58,000 nt of DNA from Candidatus Gallionella acididurans (GTDB lineage: Bacteria > Pseudomonadota > Gammaproteobacteria > Burkholderiales > Gallionellaceae), in contig LSLI01000011.1 in the NCBI GenBank assembly GCA_001577345.1, forward strand, positions 1 through 58,000. The letters run 5' to 3'. The notes beneath the pieces were generated by a model that saw nothing but the letters and a program-made list of their open reading frames with translations, ran no database searches and was not told the DNA's origin. Numbering within the stretch: position 1 is the stretch's first letter; each line of letters opens with the position of its first letter. Both the position numbers and the translations under genes were made by a program. This document shows positions 55,657-58,000 of this stretch, piece by piece.

Positions 55657-56484
55657 TTACGATTGCGCCCTTACCCAGCTCTTCCATTCGCCGAATAATT
55701 TTTTATCGTGCGCGGCGATGACAGATCGTTGCCATATGTCGCATTGCCCGAAATCATCACTCTCGATGCAGCAAACGTGCCCGCCGGTTTCCTGCAACAC
55801 CAGCAGGCCGGCCGCATAATCCCACAGCTTTTGCCCTCCATGCAGATAAATATCGTAACGGCCTGCCGCGGTGTAGCACCAGTCAAGCGCGCTTGCACCG
55901 AAATTCCGCTGCGAACTGTAGGGCGGATTGGTCGCCAGTTGCGTAACCAGTTTTTTCTTGAGTCGCTTCAAATCCACACTGGCCAGTGCCTGCTCCAATG
56001 TAACCGCGGCTTCGCGGCCGACCAGCTTCTCGCCGTTCAGGAACGCTCCCTTGCCATGCTCGGCCGAGAACATCTCGTTCGCCACCGGGTCGTACACCAC
56101 ACCCAGCACGCTCTTGCCTTCGCGGACCAGGGCTACCGATACCGCGAAATAGGGCAGGCCGCGCACGAAGTTTGATGTGCCGTCGATCGGATCGATGCAC
56201 CATATCCCGTCCTGTCCCGTTTCCCACAGCGCGCGCTGCTCTGTGGCAGTCATCTCTTCACCCAACACCGGCACGTTGAGTATCGCCTGCAGTTTTTTGG
56301 TCAGTGCGTTTTGCGCGGCAATATCAGCCTCGGTGCACAGGCTGCCGTCGCTCTTGTGCTGGTGCGCCACCTTGAGATAGCGCGGCATGATCTCTTCCGC
56401 CGTCACCAGCTTGACTGCCGCGACCGCCGCCTTTAGCAAGGCCCCCATGGTGTGATTCATGTTGCCGCCAGAGGGAAGGTTCAT
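55657..56484 (-). CDS. Inositol monophosphatase family protein
   Basis: Mg-dependent phosphatase fold, 275 aa. Metal-binding motifs: Glu pair in PVLGEEMT, IDPIDGTSNFVRGLPYF, and LWDYAAGLLVL near the C-terminus. The substrate (inositol phosphate, fructose-1,6-bisphosphate, histidinol phosphate or PAP) cannot be settled from sequence. The ATG overlaps the stop of the redox gene upstream (ATGA). It lies 27 bases before trkA. Confidence 0.88.
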   Translation of the reverse strand: MNLPSGGNMNHTMGALLKAAVAAVKLVTAEEIMPRYLKVAHQHKSDGSLCTEADIAAQNALTKKLQAILNVPVLGEEMTATEQRALWETGQDGIWCIDPIDGTSNFVRGLPYFAVSVALVREGKSVLGVVYDPVANEMFSAEHGKGAFLNGEKLVGREAAVTLEQALASVDLKRLKKKLVTQLATNPPYSSQRNFGASALDWCYTAAGRYDIYLHGGQKLWDYAAGLLVLQETGGHVCCIESDDFGQCDIWQRSVIAAHDKKLFGEWKSWVRAQS

Positions 56485-57068
56485 GCCGGATTCAACCTGC
56501 CGTGTTGCGATTCATTTTTCCACTTGATGGAACAACCCATGCTGGCAATCTGCTCGCGCGGCCCCTGCCCGGTACGCGCCACCTGCAGCATGGCATTGAA
56601 CAGGTCGCGCGGCGCATCGGCTGCCGCTTCCTTGCGCGACGCGTCCAGCCTGCCGCGATACTGCAACTCCAGACCGGCGTTGAAACCGAAGAAATCCGGC
56701 GTACATACCGCACCGTAATTTTTGGCGGTCTGCTGTGTTTCGTCCCACACATAAGGGAAGGGGTAGCGGTATTGCCGGGCGACCGCCTTCATGTTGTCGA
56801 AAGAATCTTCCGCATAATCGGCGGGATCGTTGGACATGATCGCGATGCTGTTGATGCCATGCTGCTGCAATTCGCGGACATCACGAATGATGCGCTCGCG
56901 TATCGACTTCACATAGGGGCAATGATTGCAGATGAACATCACCAGCAAACCGTTGCTGCCGCGCGAAGCGGCCAGGTTATAGCGCTTGCCGTCGGTACCG
57001 GGCAGATCGAAATCCCGGGCTTTCCAGCCGAAATCGCAGAGAGGGGGTTGCAGACTGACCATTTCCAT
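56481..57068 (-). CDS. Thioredoxin-fold redox protein (peroxiredoxin/AhpC-TSA-like)
   Basis: A 195-aa cytoplasmic protein of the redoxin superfamily: FDLPGTDGKRYNLAA, then VMFICNHCPYVKSIRER with a C-x2-C pair where peroxiredoxins have the peroxidatic Cys. NDPADYAEDSFDNMK and YGAVCTPDFFGFN follow. Conserved proteins of this type are widespread and poorly characterised; thiol-disulfide exchange or peroxide reduction is likely. It is divergent from rsmE (70 bases) and coupled to the phosphatase gene downstream. Confidence 0.88.
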   Translation of the reverse strand: MEMVSLQPPLCDFGWKARDFDLPGTDGKRYNLAASRGSNGLLVMFICNHCPYVKSIRERIIRDVRELQQHGINSIAIMSNDPADYAEDSFDNMKAVARQYRYPFPYVWDETQQTAKNYGAVCTPDFFGFNAGLELQYRGRLDASRKEAAADAPRDLFNAMLQVARTGQGPREQIASMGCSIKWKNESQHGRLNPA

Positions 57069-57138
57069 ATTCCTGACAATATTCCTGAAGCCGTTATATT
57101 ATCACGGTGACACTTAAATATTCGTTTGCGTCCCGACC

Positions 57139-57870
57139 ATGCCGCGTTTTTATTGCCCGCCGCCGTTGCCTTCCAGCGGCTCATTTGATTTGCCGCCGGA
57201 TGCGGCACACCATGCTTCGCGCGTGCTGCGTTTGCGCGCGGGTGATCCGGTGCAGATCTTCGACGGCCTGGGCAACGAACGCCACGGGACGATCGTCGAA
57301 CCCGGTGGCAAACGCGTCGTCGTCGACAACATCGCCGCAGTCCACGGCGACCGCGAATCCCCGCTTAAAGTTATACTGGCACAGGCTTTGGCCAGCAGCG
57401 AAAAAATGGACTGGGTGGTGCAGAAAGCCACCGAGCTGGGGGTAACGGAGATCCAGCCCATCGATACCGAACGCAGCGTGGCCCGTTTGTCTGCGGAGCG
57501 TGCCGCCAAGCGCCTCGAGCATTGGCGTCAAGTCGCGATCTCCGCCTGCGAGCAGTGCGGGCGCAACACGTTGCCGCAAATACATGCCCCTCGGGACATC
57601 ATGGCATGGCTGCAACAAGTGCAGAATGTGGCAGATACAAAATTCATCCTGATGCCGCAGGGTACGGCCGCGCTGCACACGCAGGCCCAACCACAAGGCC
57701 GCATCGTGTTGCTGATCGGTGCCGAAGGCGGTTTCACCCAGGCGGAAAGCGATACCGCGCTGCGCTGTGGATTTGTCCCGGTACGCATGGGCGCGCGCGT
57801 GCTGCGCACCGAAACTGCGGCAATTGCCGGATTGGCGGCATTGCAAACGTTGTGGGGCGATTTCCAATAA
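57139..57870 (+). CDS. rsmE: 16S rRNA m3U1498 methyltransferase RsmE
   Basis: SPOUT-class methyltransferase modifying U1498 of 16S rRNA. N-terminal PUA-like domain (MPRFYCPPP, HHASRVLRLRAGD), then the knotted SAM domain with KMDWVVQKATELGV, LIGAEGGFTQAE and LRTETAAIAGLAAL. Length 243 aa, full. The start MPRFYCPP is chosen at 57139. Confidence 0.95.
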   Translation: MPRFYCPPPLPSSGSFDLPPDAAHHASRVLRLRAGDPVQIFDGLGNERHGTIVEPGGKRVVVDNIAAVHGDRESPLKVILAQALASSEKMDWVVQKATELGVTEIQPIDTERSVARLSAERAAKRLEHWRQVAISACEQCGRNTLPQIHAPRDIMAWLQQVQNVADTKFILMPQGTAALHTQAQPQGRIVLLIGAEGGFTQAESDTALRCGFVPVRMGARVLRTETAAIAGLAALQTLWGDFQ

Positions 57871-58000
57871 TTGTGAATTGAAATGCATGCGTCCGCAGAT
57901 TACACAGACTAACGCAGATTTATTTGTGGATATGACACAAGCTTATTCACAATCGCCAGTCCGATCACGCCACATCGCTATTGTTTAATCTTGCCTAAGG

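Overview
The window looks like chromosomal DNA of a betaproteobacterium, most likely in or near the Gallionellaceae/Nitrosomonadales. This placement is an inference. It rests on the lptD-surA-pdxA-rsmA block, divergent pilM/mrcA, the yqgE-ruvX-pyrB-pyrC' order, a Pil-Chp cluster, and a high-GC background broken by palindromic intergenic repeats. I see no rRNA, tRNA, CRISPR array, transposase or phage gene.

1-16 kb is mostly housekeeping. It holds the start of pilM, divergent mrcA (PBP1A), a possible nucleotidyltransferase-fold protein, haem genes (hemB, hemL), engB and thiamine salvage genes (thiD, thiE). gloA faces the outer-membrane/ribosome block lptD-surA-pdxA-rsmA, whose genes overlap or abut. 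Between hemB and engB, on the opposite strand, lies a convincing unannotated small-RNA candidate: promoter, three hairpins, C-rich loops and a strong terminator.

15-27 kb holds amgK-murU (MurNAc recycling), pepP-ubiH, a repeat-bounded island (about 19.2-21.0 kb), and the minus-strand run yqgE-ruvX-pyrB-pyrC'-prlC-(glutaredoxin-like)-xth. The island has two inverted copies of a structured repeat around a lipoprotein gene and a gene laid out like an integron cassette. pyrC' has lost the dihydroorotase metal ligands. amgK and prlC carry in-frame insertions that contain palindromes.

27.9-52.7 kb is a single-strand run of about 25 kb of chemosensory genes, read from high to low coordinate as three modules. 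The first is a canonical Pil-Chp set (pilG, pilH, pilI, pilJ, chpA). The second is a compact paralogous set in the same order (PilG-like regulator with an N-terminal pseudo-receiver, PilI-like CheW, PilJ-like receptor, ChpA-like CheA-REC), without a PilH. The third is a chemotaxis set (membrane CheZ-like protein, CheY, CheA, CheW, receptor, CheR, CheD, CheB). The membrane protein next to cheY carries a CheZ-type D-x3-Q signature and an acidic/hydrophobic C-terminal tail, so it may be a membrane-tethered CheY phosphatase. The receptor ends in a CheR-tether-like pentapeptide.

52.8-58 kb holds trkA-trkH (K+ uptake), an inositol-monophosphatase-family gene, a thioredoxin-fold redox protein and divergent rsmE.
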